In this document: positions 12,001-19,708 of the stretch, piece after piece
Layout: each line of letters starts with the position of its first letter
How positions within the stretch are numbered: the first letter of the stretch is position 1
Assembly: GCA_963814985.1 (NCBI GenBank)
Contig: CAWFFV010000027.1
Location: forward strand, 124,001 to 188,000
Source: CAWFFV01 sp963814985
GTDB taxonomy: Bacteria; Chloroflexota; Ktedonobacteria; Ktedonobacterales; Ktedonobacteraceae
Reading direction: 5' to 3'
Length of the DNA: 64,000 bases
Position numbers and translations under genes: made by a program
Notes under the pieces: generated by a model
What the model was told of the DNA's origin: nothing
Databases searched by the model: none
Seen by the model: the letters and a program-made list of their open reading frames with translations, nothing else

Positions 12001-15000
12001 CCGGACCAATTGTGATCCACAGGCATATCCAGGTCAATGCTACAGCAGGCTATATTGAGAGGTTCTTGTGGGATAACTTTACATGCACCCAGGATGGGAG
12101 CTTTTTCCGGCTGAATAACATCAGCTGGCAGGACAGCCTGGGCATGGGTAGAGAAGACAAAGATTGTAAGCGGTTGATCATATGTGTGCGCCGATAGAGC
12201 CTGTGTAAGCCAGAGTAGACTGAAGAAACTCTGTTCCTGCACAGCGGAAAAGGTTGTTGGGCCAAAAGAAAGCTCCTGATTGGTCACACTCCAGCAATGC
12301 AGTACGCGACACGGCAGAGCATCCTGCTGGACGAGCGTATCACAGAGGAGGCGATAATCAGTGGGTTCTTGCGGTCGGATGCGAAAAGTATGAGCATCCA
12401 GTTGAGTGTACTGTCTGGCGGCCTGCACACTGATGACGGGTAAGCCTAGCTGAGTGAGCTGCGCGACCAGATGGACTCCCAACCCGCCAGTATCGGTTAA
12501 GACCAACCATGGGGCGCGAGAAGTCGAAGGTCGTCGCACTTCCTGGAGAGGGACCTGTCGCCAATTGCTCTGATAGAACCAGTCGTCAATGGCGGGTTTA
12601 CGTTCGATAAGAGCGCTTGTTGCGGGTATACTGGCTGCTGGTCGAAAATCTGCTAACCAGTAACGTTGGCGCTCAAAGGGGTAGGTTGGGAGGAGTACAC
12701 GCTGTCTTTGTTCACGAGCATAGAAGCCAGACCAGTTAAGCTTTACGCCATGCAGCCAGAGCTTTCCAAGCGTTAGCAGGATGGCCTGTGCTGGTTCATG
12801 ATCGGTGGGAAGAGTGGATATTATCAGTTGCCTGTGCTCTACTGTGCAGGCTGGATACTGCTGAAGATAGGTCGCAAATGACTGTCCAGAGCCAACTTCT
12901 AAAAGGAGCAGATCTTCCTGCTGGAGTATATGCTCAATGCCCTTTGCAAAGTGCACAGGCTGGGATATCTGCTGTGCCCAATAGGAGGGATCGACAGCCT
13001 GTTCATCAGTGATCCAGGTGCCAGTTGCAGCAGACATACAAGGAATAGTTGGTGGATAAAGTGATATATTGCACGTGATTAATGCGTCATGTTCAGATGG
13101 TGTACTTGAAGGAGCTGTATCAACGGTCTGATCTTGTAGCCGTTCGGCTTTTCTAATGGTTAGCTTTAAAGCATCATCTAATGATAGTATACCTGCGATG
13201 CAAAATGCTACATACTCGCCCGGACCGTAGCCTGACAGAAATTGCGGACGAACTCCCCATTGCAGTAGCAACTGAGCCAGGGCATAGTCGAGAATAAAGA
13301 GCGCTGCATGAATTAACGCTGGACGATTGAGACGCTCAGATACAGTTCGAAGAGCGGTCTCGCGGTAAGCCTTGTCTTGAATTAAAGTCCATAGATCTGT
13401 TTGTCTATGAGCTGCATTCTGACTCGTAGACAGTTCGACGCGGAAAAGGATTTCGCGCAGATCACAGTCAATGTGAGGCTTAAGCAGGTCACAACAGTGA
13501 TCGACCCAGGTTTTGAAGGTCGGCTCTTGCAGATACAGTTCCAGGCCCTCACCGATAAACTGTTCGCTGATGCCAGAGAAAAGGAAAGCCACGGGTCTAT
13601 CTCGTTGCTCCTGCTGGCTTGTCAGCAGTCGATGTGGATCATTCTTGAGCAGGGCCGTCGCTGCTTCACTAACATCACGGCAGACCAGCACCTGACGGTG
13701 TGCAAATGCAGTACGCCCAACCTGCAAGGTGTAGGCTACATCCGCTAGCTTGCTTTCCGGATACGCTTGTAGATAGGTGCCTAAGCGCTGGCTTGCCTCC
13801 TGTAATGCCGTCTTTGTTCTGGCTGAGAGTTGTAGGATCTGCCAGGGACGTGAGCCGGAAGATACCTCTTGCAGAGGAGCCTCCTCGACGATGACATGCA
13901 CATTGGTACCGCCCATACCCAGCGAATTGACACCCGCTCGCCGTGGTTGGGCGCCACGTGGCCATTCGCAAAGATGTGTATTGACATAGAAGGGACTTTG
14001 CTCAAAGTCGATCTCTGGATTGGGTGCCTGGTAGTGCAGGCTGGCGGGGATCTGCTCATGCTGGAGGGCCAGAATCGTTTTGATCAACCCTGAGATGCCA
14101 GCGGCACGATCCAGATGACCAACGTTAGTTTTCACCGAACCAATCGCACAGTACTGTCGTCGGTCCGTCTCCTTGCGATACGCACGGGTCAGGGAGGCCA
14201 GTTCGATGGGATCGCCTAACTCGGTGGCGGTTCCATGGGCCTCCACATAGCTGATACTTTCTGGAGAGACCCCGGCATTGGCCAGGGCATCCTGGACGAC
14301 CTGAGTCTGTCCAACGACGCTGGGAGCGGTGTAACTCACCTTGAGAGAACCGTCATTGTTAATAGCCGAACCCTTGAGAACCGCCAGGATCTGGTCGCCA
14401 TCCTCTTGAGCGTCGGCCAGACGCTTCAGGACAACCACTCCGACGCCGTCGCCAAACATACTTCCCCTGGCCTGGGCATCAAAGGTACGACAATGACCAT
14501 CGGGGGATTCCATGCCGCCGGGTTCATAGTGATATCCTCTCTGGACCGGAACACCGACGGAGACACCACCAGCCAGGCTCATATCGCATTCGCCATTGAG
14601 CAGACTCTGGCAGGCCAGGTGTACTGCAACCAGGGAGGTAGAGCAGAAGGTTTGTACCGCCAGACTCGGGCCGGTCAGATGGAGCTTGTAAGAGACTGCT
14701 GTGGTCAGTGAATCTTTGTCCATACTAATCGCTATCTGGTAGCCACTAATGATCTCCTGTAAGGAGGCAACCAGGTCTGGCTGCTGTAATATGGTATGGA
14801 GATAGGTACTGATATTCGCACCACCAAAGACACCGATGCGTCCCTCATAGTTCTCCGGAGCATAGCCAGCACGTTCGAGCACCTCCCAACTGCATTCCAG
14901 GAAGAGACGATGCTGAGGATCAAGCAGCTCAGCCTCACGTGGGCTATAGCCAAAGAAGGAAGCATCAAACTGCTCAACCAGTTCGGGGGGGAGTATGGGA

Positions 15001-17381
15001 CGGGCTTTGACGTACTGTGGATCACGCAAGACCGCAGGATCGACACCAGCGTGGAGCAGTTCTTCCTCGCTAAAGAAGGTGATTGACTCAACGCCCTCTT
15101 GCAGGTTCTGCCAGAACTGCTCCACGCTGCTGGCACCTGGGAAGCGACCAGTCATAGCAATCACGGCAATCTCTGAAGCGCCCTGGCGGGTGCGGGCCTG
15201 TTGGCGGCGCTGCTGGAAGCGATCCTCTGGTGCTGTCTCTTCGGGCAGAGGTGAGAGGGTCGAGTACAGATAGTCGGCCATAGCGCTGATAGTTGGAGCT
15301 TCGAAGAGCGCGACAACTGGAAGCTGGATCTGGAGTAGTTTGCGGATGCGGGCAACTGCCTGCAAACCATTGAGGGAGTTGCCACCCAGATCGAAGAAGT
15401 TTTCGTAGAGGCCAACCTGGGGCAAACCAAGTATTTCTTGCCAGACCGATGTGAGCACCTGTTCATACTCGCTACGTGATAGCCGTCGGCCAGGAGTTGG
15501 CTGTATCTGTACGGATTGCGCCTCTGTCTTGCCAGGTTCCTGGCGCAAGCCTTCCAGCAGAACCCACTGGCAGATACGAGTAGTCAGGTTGCCGGTGGAG
15601 TTGATCAGATGCGGGATATTGTGGGTCGAGAGAACACGAGCGACTGCCTGACAGCCTTGTTCAGCCGTCATCGCATAGGAGCCAGCAACTGTCGAGCCTG
15701 ACGAACTATCCTGGTTGGTTTGTGCCTGCCAGGTATCCCAGTTGACAGTGAGCCAGGGGGTACCGGTTTGCTGATTGATATGTTGTACGAATGCATCCAT
15801 GAACGCACTGGCGGCTGCATAAGCAAACAGGCCTAACCCTCCCAGGATCGAAGAGAGGGAAGAGAAGACCAGACAGAAATCGAGCGTACGAGGGCGGAGA
15901 ACCTGTTCCAGTGCAAGCAAACCATAAACTTTAGGTTGGAAATGAAGCTCACAATCGTCATAGCTTATTTCCTGCGTATTTTTGAAGGAGCTTTCGCTGG
16001 TAATACCAGCGGCATGAATGACGCCATGTATTGGACCAAATAGTCGTTCAACCTGTCCAAATACAGCCTCTACCTGCTCCACCTCAGCAACATCCACCTT
16101 AAAGATAAGCACTTCTGTTCCTGTGGCTTCGAGTTGTTGAATACGGCGAATCTTCTGGCTAATACTCTCATCGGTAGGATGACTTTCCAGCCAGGATGAC
16201 CATGTTTGTCGAGGAGGTAAGCCGGTTCTGCCAATCAGAATGAGCCGGGCCTGCACTGTGTGTGCCAGATATTCTGCCAATAGCAGGCCAATGTGGCCTA
16301 ATCCACCAGTGATCAGATAAGATCCTCTATGACGTAGATAGCTCGGGATTGTTTCAGGTGCAGTAAGATGGATGGGTAAATAATGCTGTAGCCAACGGGT
16401 GGTATCGCGATAGGCCACGACAGGCTCAAGAGAAGAGTCGGTCAATTCATTGAATATCAGGTCAACAAAAGATGCTTTCTGGTAAGAATTACATTCATAC
16501 AGGTTCAGGTCAATACTACGACAGGTAATATTGAGAGATTCCTGTGGAATAACTTTACATGCCCCCAGTATGGTTGCCAGTGCGGGACGTAGCGGATCTT
16601 GAGATCTCACTTTTTGCAGGCAGGAAGTCAAGACATCAATGTGTATAGCATGCTGGATGAACTGACTGCTCAGAGCTTGTACTAGATAGAGCAAGCTATA
16701 AAAGCTAGATGATTGTGTTTGATTGAAGTCGATCTCGCTAAGAGATGTTGCTTCGTTAGTGGCTTCTCGTAAATTCCAGGCATGTACTACTCTAGAGGGT
16801 TGTTGTCCTTTCGCAGCAAGATGTTGAATCAATTTGCTATAGCTTGATAGATCTGAGGGAGAGAGGATGTAGGAGTCTTCGTCCAGATGAGCAAATTGGG
16901 TGCCAGCATACACACGGACAACTGTTTGAGCGTTGTCGTTCAATTTCCTGGATAATTGGTCACTAAAACCGAGTTCATCGGTAAAGATTAACCAGATTTG
17001 TTGCGATGGTAGAAGATGATCCCGTATGGGAGGTAGGGGAGCCTGTTCCCAGGTTGGTACGTAGAACCAATCAGCGATGGCTGTCCGTTTCGTAATGTCT
17101 ATCTGTTTTCTGCGTTGTTGACGCTCAAGTACTTCGGGTGACTCAATCCAATAGCTCTGGCGTTCGAAAGGGTAGGTGGGCAAGGGTATCCGCTGGCGGC
17201 TCTCATTATGATAGAGAAGCGACCAGTCTATGGTCACGCCTGCCAACCAGAGTTTGCCCAACGTGCTCAGCAGAGCAACAGTACCCTGCATCTGTTCACC
17301 GTCAACAGTCAAAGCTGATGCAGTGAGAGCCATGTATTTGAGAGAATCGGCGCTATACTCACGAATACATGCAGCGAGCAA
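6051..17381 (-). CDS. PKS fragment 3: KR1-ACP1, module 2, module 3
   Basis: Uninterrupted run of 3776 codons, the longest in the window. It begins in the tail of AT1 (LPTYPFERQ linker) and carries KR1 (GGLGHIG; Tyr in AYAAAS), ACP1 (DLGGNSL), KS2, AT2 (GYGPG in place of GHSxG, about 64 residues missing), KR2 (GGLGGIG), ACP2 (DLGGNSL), KS3, complete AT3 (GYSLGEY, HAFHS), KR3 (Tyr in VDYCAAN) and ACP3 (ELGGHSL). It ends in an acidic tail EVQEHVYER, possibly a docking segment towards the overlapping NRPS. Confidence 0.95.
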   Translation of the reverse strand: MLAACIREYSADSLKYMALTASALTVDGEQMQGTVALLSTLGKLWLAGVTIDWSLLYHNESRQRIPLPTYPFERQSYWIESPEVLERQQRRKQIDITKRTAIADWFYVPTWEQAPLPPIRDHLLPSQQIWLIFTDELGFSDQLSRKLNDNAQTVVRVYAGTQFAHLDEDSYILSPSDLSSYSKLIQHLAAKGQQPSRVVHAWNLREATNEATSLSEIDFNQTQSSSFYSLLYLVQALSSQFIQHAIHIDVLTSCLQKVRSQDPLRPALATILGACKVIPQESLNITCRSIDLNLYECNSYQKASFVDLIFNELTDSSLEPVVAYRDTTRWLQHYLPIHLTAPETIPSYLRHRGSYLITGGLGHIGLLLAEYLAHTVQARLILIGRTGLPPRQTWSSWLESHPTDESISQKIRRIQQLEATGTEVLIFKVDVAEVEQVEAVFGQVERLFGPIHGVIHAAGITSESSFKNTQEISYDDCELHFQPKVYGLLALEQVLRPRTLDFCLVFSSLSSILGGLGLFAYAAASAFMDAFVQHINQQTGTPWLTVNWDTWQAQTNQDSSSGSTVAGSYAMTAEQGCQAVARVLSTHNIPHLINSTGNLTTRICQWVLLEGLRQEPGKTEAQSVQIQPTPGRRLSRSEYEQVLTSVWQEILGLPQVGLYENFFDLGGNSLNGLQAVARIRKLLQIQLPVVALFEAPTISAMADYLYSTLSPLPEETAPEDRFQQRRQQARTRQGASEIAVIAMTGRFPGASSVEQFWQNLQEGVESITFFSEEELLHAGVDPAVLRDPQYVKARPILPPELVEQFDASFFGYSPREAELLDPQHRLFLECSWEVLERAGYAPENYEGRIGVFGGANISTYLHTILQQPDLVASLQEIISGYQIAISMDKDSLTTAVSYKLHLTGPSLAVQTFCSTSLVAVHLACQSLLNGECDMSLAGGVSVGVPVQRGYHYEPGGMESPDGHCRTFDAQARGSMFGDGVGVVVLKRLADAQEDGDQILAVLKGSAINNDGSLKVSYTAPSVVGQTQVVQDALANAGVSPESISYVEAHGTATELGDPIELASLTRAYRKETDRRQYCAIGSVKTNVGHLDRAAGISGLIKTILALQHEQIPASLHYQAPNPEIDFEQSPFYVNTHLCEWPRGAQPRRAGVNSLGMGGTNVHVIVEEAPLQEVSSGSRPWQILQLSARTKTALQEASQRLGTYLQAYPESKLADVAYTLQVGRTAFAHRQVLVCRDVSEAATALLKNDPHRLLTSQQEQRDRPVAFLFSGISEQFIGEGLELYLQEPTFKTWVDHCCDLLKPHIDCDLREILFRVELSTSQNAAHRQTDLWTLIQDKAYRETALRTVSERLNRPALIHAALFILDYALAQLLLQWGVRPQFLSGYGPGEYVAFCIAGILSLDDALKLTIRKAERLQDQTVDTAPSSTPSEHDALITCNISLYPPTIPCMSAATGTWITDEQAVDPSYWAQQISQPVHFAKGIEHILQQEDLLLLEVGSGQSFATYLQQYPACTVEHRQLIISTLPTDHEPAQAILLTLGKLWLHGVKLNWSGFYAREQRQRVLLPTYPFERQRYWLADFRPAASIPATSALIERKPAIDDWFYQSNWRQVPLQEVRRPSTSRAPWLVLTDTGGLGVHLVAQLTQLGLPVISVQAARQYTQLDAHTFRIRPQEPTDYRLLCDTLVQQDALPCRVLHCWSVTNQELSFGPTTFSAVQEQSFFSLLWLTQALSAHTYDQPLTIFVFSTHAQAVLPADVIQPEKAPILGACKVIPQEPLNIACCSIDLDMPVDHNWSGLAATLIAECLHPTTNVVAYRQGKRWIQEYTAVSLPPSSPERLPFRQHGIYLITGGLGGIGLVLAEYLAHTFEARLILLGRSGLPPRQQWSEWVQTHPADDPLSLKIVRLQAMEKQGAQILIYQANVADAEQLHSIIQETRSIFGTLHGVFHAAGITDDSNAFKLVQEIDQAACEMHFQSKVYGTYALAQAVENIELDFCLLFSSLSAVLGGLGFVAYTASNIFLDAFAQRYNQYAKTPWFTVNWDTWLVKQNAHGMLGATIAAFAMQPSEAIEAMLRALISGHTHLVNSTGDLHTRLKQWICLDLLQEMEQSTPRAASVPSSDDYEHTIRMVWQDVLGVQDVGIYENFFDLGGNSLIAIQLISKLKKAFRRPIPAVALFEAPTISALTHYLRPEPKPVQVTDTLAERRARVRQTVGNQEIALVGMSGRFPGASTVEQFWQNLQAGVESISFFTPEELEAAGVDLTHIQAPNYVPARPILSPELVQGFDAAFFGYSPREAELTDPQHRLFLECAWEALEQAGYDSQTYNGLISVFGGTNISTYILSADPALVQATNSHLLLAGNDKDSLTSSVSYKLNLRGPSLTVQTFCSTSLVAVHLACQSLLNGECDLALAGGASILVPSIQGHLYEPGGMESPDGHCHTFDAEARGSMFGDGVGVVALKRLSDALSDGDNILAVIKGSAVNNDGSLKVSYAAPSVVGQAAVVQTALANAGVSAESISYVEAHGTATELGDPIEMASLTRAYRTQTDRVNYCAIGSVKTNVGHLDRAAGVSGLIKTVLALRNEQIPASLHYQSPNPEIDFERSPFFVNTYLRPWPRTATPRRAGINSLGMGGTNAHVIVEEASLREPSGPSRSWQLLVLSARTETALEQIKQRLRETLEQEPQYNLADVAYTLQVGRRRFERRSVLLCRNREEAQDLLTGPLPLLTENRTDRPVAFLFAGVGEHYVGMTQELYQQEPFFRETLDRCCTILQRVMNRDIREVLFPEKTVPARLTTKSAEMHAVLGRNGRSYAHNNGHNGSHASTSRELLAQTALVQPVLFVVEYALAQLLMHWGLYPQVMSGYSLGEYVAACLAGVLSLEDALTLVARRAQLIQAQPAGSMLTVALSEQEVRLYLNPQVSLAVINGPHTCVLAGPQAALNEIAGRLDQRGIAYRHVETTHAFHSTMLEPLQKQVAELTRTFKLHPPKIPYISNVTGTWITAEQATDPNYWAQHMCQTVRFADGIAQVLQTTESVLLEIGPGSSLSSFVKQHPACDVERRALVLPTLPAGREQQSEMVFLLTLLGKLWQTGVTINWHNYYADERRQRVSLPTYPFERQRYWLESIKTPATDPITARMEQEATARLDMEHWFYHPSWKRSAPYLPIGRALKQPAQCWLLFLDTSDVGKRLAIHLVQLGHTVITVQAGTSFARLGPDNYTISQNAREDYVLLLKELRKQGQSPQQIIHLWTVGLPAASYEQTEPLETFLECGFYSLISLTQALGNLGMDNCQLSIISSDMQDVTAHERICPAKATILGPCKVIPQEHPQMRCRSIDISYSHEKGFSDICDRLLGELLANTSDTVVALRGSHRWLQSFEPFELADQNMQDDSFRPNGVYLITGGLGGIGLAMAAYLAKKVQARLILTGRSPFPHRQDWPALLTQVDAATSTVGRQIRQIKELEQWGAEVIIAQADVNNEAQMQAVIQQTLATFGTLHGVLHVAGMPGSGLIQLKTPEDTEKVFASKVRGTQTLARVLQHIPLDFLVLFSSICSATGGGPGQVDYCAANAFLDAYAHNQSSHNYPTISINWSEWQWNAWDDGLSGFPLEAQQYFRLRRHKFGISFEEGAEALSRILQRRLTQVVVSTEDFQLMLENSQRSSTATLLQDVADFRQAQMKTTTYPRPILGTEYVAPESEMEQEIAEIWSTLLGVEQIGIHDNFFELGGHSLMGTQLIVRLRQTFQVDVRLVTIFEAPTIAELAVAIEMMVIEEIEQLNDEVQEHVYER

Positions 17382-19596
17382 TTGCCCGGTGCCGATCTCA
17401 AGTAAGACATGTTCAGTCTCCTGTAAAACACTGAGATGCTATTGGAGATATGAGAAGAATAGTTGCAGCTACGTGCCCAATAGAGTGGATTGGTGGCTTG
17501 CTCGTTTGTCATCCAGGTACCAGTCTCACCCGATAATAAAGGAATCTGGGGAGTGGAGAGTTGAAAGCGTTGGGTGATTGCGTGCCTGGCCTCAAGAGAG
17601 TCAGATTGATGGGTAACGATCTTCAGGGCGTCCTCCAGCGAGAGAACACCAGAGAGACAGGCGGTGACAAATTCTCCGACCCCTTCGCCTAATAAGGCCT
17701 GCGGAGGAAGACCCCACTGAATAAGAAGCTGGGCCAGGGCATATTCTATAACGAATAGTGCGACCTGGGTAAGTCTGGTGAGAGCGGTGTTTGCCATAGT
17801 GAGGCTACATCTGATGAGAGATGCAAGATCCGACGAAGATCAGCACAAAGCTGAGGTTGTAGCAGAGCACAACAACTCTCTACAGTCTCGCAAAACGAGA
17901 CATGCCATGCGTAGAGTTCTCGTGTCTGTAGTAGGAGTTGTTCATCGAGGACTTCGCTTCCAGGGAAGAGGAAGCCAAGGCTACGATCCCGACGCTCTAC
18001 AGATGCTTTGAGCAGGGGTTCAGGTACATGACCAAGCAGAGTAGCGATAGCTGATTCCCTCTTCCGACAGAGCAGCAGGCTACGATAACGAAGCGCGCTA
18101 CGTCCCACCTGGAGCGTATAGGCCACATCAGCAAGGTGGAGTTCAGCATGTTGAGAGAGATAATCGGCCAGGTTCAATTCCATACGCTGTAACGCTGACT
18201 CTGTCTTGGCAGAGAGAGGGAGAAGATACCAGCTTTCCTGACTGGGGCTGGTTTGTGGTATAGGAGCCTCCTCCAGAATCATATGAACATTGGTACCACC
18301 CAGACCGAAGGAACTGATACCAGCACGACGAGGACCATTCTCGGCAGGCCAGGGACGCAAGGTTGTGTTGACATAGAAAGCGCTGTTAGAGAGATCGTTT
18401 TCCGCACTACTTTGCTCGTAGTTGAGGCTGGGAGGTAATTGCTTGTGATAGAGAGCCAGGACAGTCTTGATCAGACCAACTACGCCTGAGGCCCGATCCA
18501 GATGTCCTACATTGGGTTTAACAGAACCAATGGCACAGAATTGCTTTTTGTTGGTCTGAGCTTCGAAGGCTTTCCGCATCGCTGCCAGCTCTACCGCATC
18601 ACCCAGCCTGGTACCCGTCCCATGAGTTTCGATATAGCTAATACTCTCAGCGGGGACATCGGCATAGCTGAGGGCACCGAGAATAGCGCTGGCCTGCCCA
18701 TCAACGCTGGGGGCAGTGTAGCTGACACGCAGACTGCCATCATTGTTGATTGTCGAGCCGCGAATAAGAGCATAGATGGTATCGCCATCTTGTAGAGCAT
18801 CACTGAAGCGTTTGAGGGTTACCACACCGACCCCGCTACCCATCACACTGCCCTGTGCTTTGGCATCAAAGGCGCGACACTCACCATCAGGTGAGAGGAT
18901 GCCGCCCTGCTCATAGAGATAGCCATAACCGTTGGGAGGAATTTGCAGGCAGACACCGCCAGCCAGTGCGATGTCGCTCTCGTAGTTGAGCAGACTCTGG
19001 CAAGCCATATGCACCGCGACCAGTGAGGTGGAGCAGAAGGTCTGTACTGCAACGGCGGGCCCCCTAAGATTGAGCTTGTAAGAGATCTTCGAAGAGAGTG
19101 AATCGCGATCATTACTCGCTTCAAGCTGGATTTCGCCCACAGACTCCATCAAGTCTTTGTGGGGATAAATATTGTGGATATAGTAATTTGCGAAAGTCGA
19201 GCCAGCGAAGACGCCGATGAGGCCGCGATAGGTAGAAGGATCATAGCCAGCATGTTCGAGCGCTTGCCAGGTACACTCTAAGAAGAGACGATGTTGTGGG
19301 TCCATCACCATAGCTTCACGTGGTGTATAGCCGAAGAATGTGGCATCAAACCGATCGATATCAGGAAGTGGAGCACCAGCTTTGACATAATTCGGTAGTG
19401 AGAGCTGAGCTGGATCTACGCCAGCGGCTAGTAGTTCTTCATCAGAAAAGAAACGGATAGATTTGACACCACCAGCGATATTCTGCCAGAACGCCTCGGC
19501 ATCTGGAGCACTGGGAAAGTGCCCTGACATACCGACTAACGCAAGTGTGGAATCATATGAGCTATCGTAGTCTTGCATATTAGCCATATCCTTCAC
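6051..19596 (-). CDS. Type I PKS, three KS-AT-KR-ACP modules (whole gene, two frame breaks)
   Basis: Modular polyketide synthase of about 4510 residues once two one-base deletions (near 17790 and 17436) are bridged. Module 1: KS1 about 19550-18280, AT1 remnant 18100-17330, KR1 16340-15700, ACP1 near 15380. Module 2: KS2 15170-13900, AT2 remnant 13600-12700, KR2 11850-11270, ACP2 near 10950. Module 3: KS3 10750-9480, AT3 9230-8220, KR3 7210-6580, ACP3 near 6245. All KS have CSTS and both active His motifs; all KR have the nucleotide-binding Gly motif and catalytic Tyr. There is no DH or ER, so beta-hydroxy groups are expected. Only AT3 is intact, with GYSLG and HAFHS (malonyl type). There is no loading domain, so KS1 must take its chain from another carrier protein. 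Start: GTG 19596 with GAAGGAAG 9 nt upstream, or ATG 19578 with GAAGGA 10 nt upstream; I cannot decide. Confidence 0.93.
17309..17797 (-). CDS. PKS fragment 2: degenerate AT1
   Basis: Open stretch of 162 codons carrying the middle of AT1. Where an active AT has GHSxG this one has GEGVG, so the nucleophilic Ser is absent. The sequence then jumps from SLEA to the STPQIPLLSG segment, missing about 77 residues present in AT3. After NSISV the frame slips; the next frame continues with VLQETEHVLLEIGTG. One missing base near 17436 explains this. Confidence 0.85.
   Translation of the reverse strand: MANTALTRLTQVALFVIEYALAQLLIQWGLPPQALLGEGVGEFVTACLSGVLSLEDALKIVTHQSDSLEARHAITQRFQLSTPQIPLLSGETGTWMTNEQATNPLYWARSCNYSSHISNSISVFYRRLNMSYLRSAPGNCSLHVFVSIAPILSNTWLSLHQL
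17746..19596 (-). CDS. PKS fragment 1: KS1 and start of AT1
   Basis: Open stretch of 616 codons. KS1 occupies residues about 15-440, with the active Cys in TFCSTSL and His in ETHGTGT and NVGHLDR. The sequence then runs through the KS-AT linker (VAYTLQVGR) into the first part of AT1. The frame is lost near 17790: the upstream frame reads on into 17 unrelated residues, while the AT continues in the next frame from ATGGCAAAC. A single missing base before that ATG restores continuity. Confidence 0.9.
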   Translation of the reverse strand: MKDMANMQDYDSSYDSTLALVGMSGHFPSAPDAEAFWQNIAGGVKSIRFFSDEELLAAGVDPAQLSLPNYVKAGAPLPDIDRFDATFFGYTPREAMVMDPQHRLFLECTWQALEHAGYDPSTYRGLIGVFAGSTFANYYIHNIYPHKDLMESVGEIQLEASNDRDSLSSKISYKLNLRGPAVAVQTFCSTSLVAVHMACQSLLNYESDIALAGGVCLQIPPNGYGYLYEQGGILSPDGECRAFDAKAQGSVMGSGVGVVTLKRFSDALQDGDTIYALIRGSTINNDGSLRVSYTAPSVDGQASAILGALSYADVPAESISYIETHGTGTRLGDAVELAAMRKAFEAQTNKKQFCAIGSVKPNVGHLDRASGVVGLIKTVLALYHKQLPPSLNYEQSSAENDLSNSAFYVNTTLRPWPAENGPRRAGISSFGLGGTNVHMILEEAPIPQTSPSQESWYLLPLSAKTESALQRMELNLADYLSQHAELHLADVAYTLQVGRSALRYRSLLLCRKRESAIATLLGHVPEPLLKASVERRDRSLGFLFPGSEVLDEQLLLQTRELYAWHVSFCETVESCCALLQPQLCADLRRILHLSSDVASLWQTPLSPDLPRSHYSL

Positions 19597-19708
19597 CCCC
19601 TCATACTTCCTTCAGGTATCATAGAGCATTTTTTACGACACTGCCGTTTCTACTTTTTTTGCACATATCATGGATTCAGGAGATCCAGCAGCGACAACAT
19701 CTTCAGTT

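Noticed and set aside
7000..16000. Numerous open frames of 60-170 codons on the + strand opposite the PKS
   Set aside because: They are antisense to intact, motif-rich domains, have no ribosome-binding sites and read as low-complexity Cys/Arg/Ser-rich shadows.
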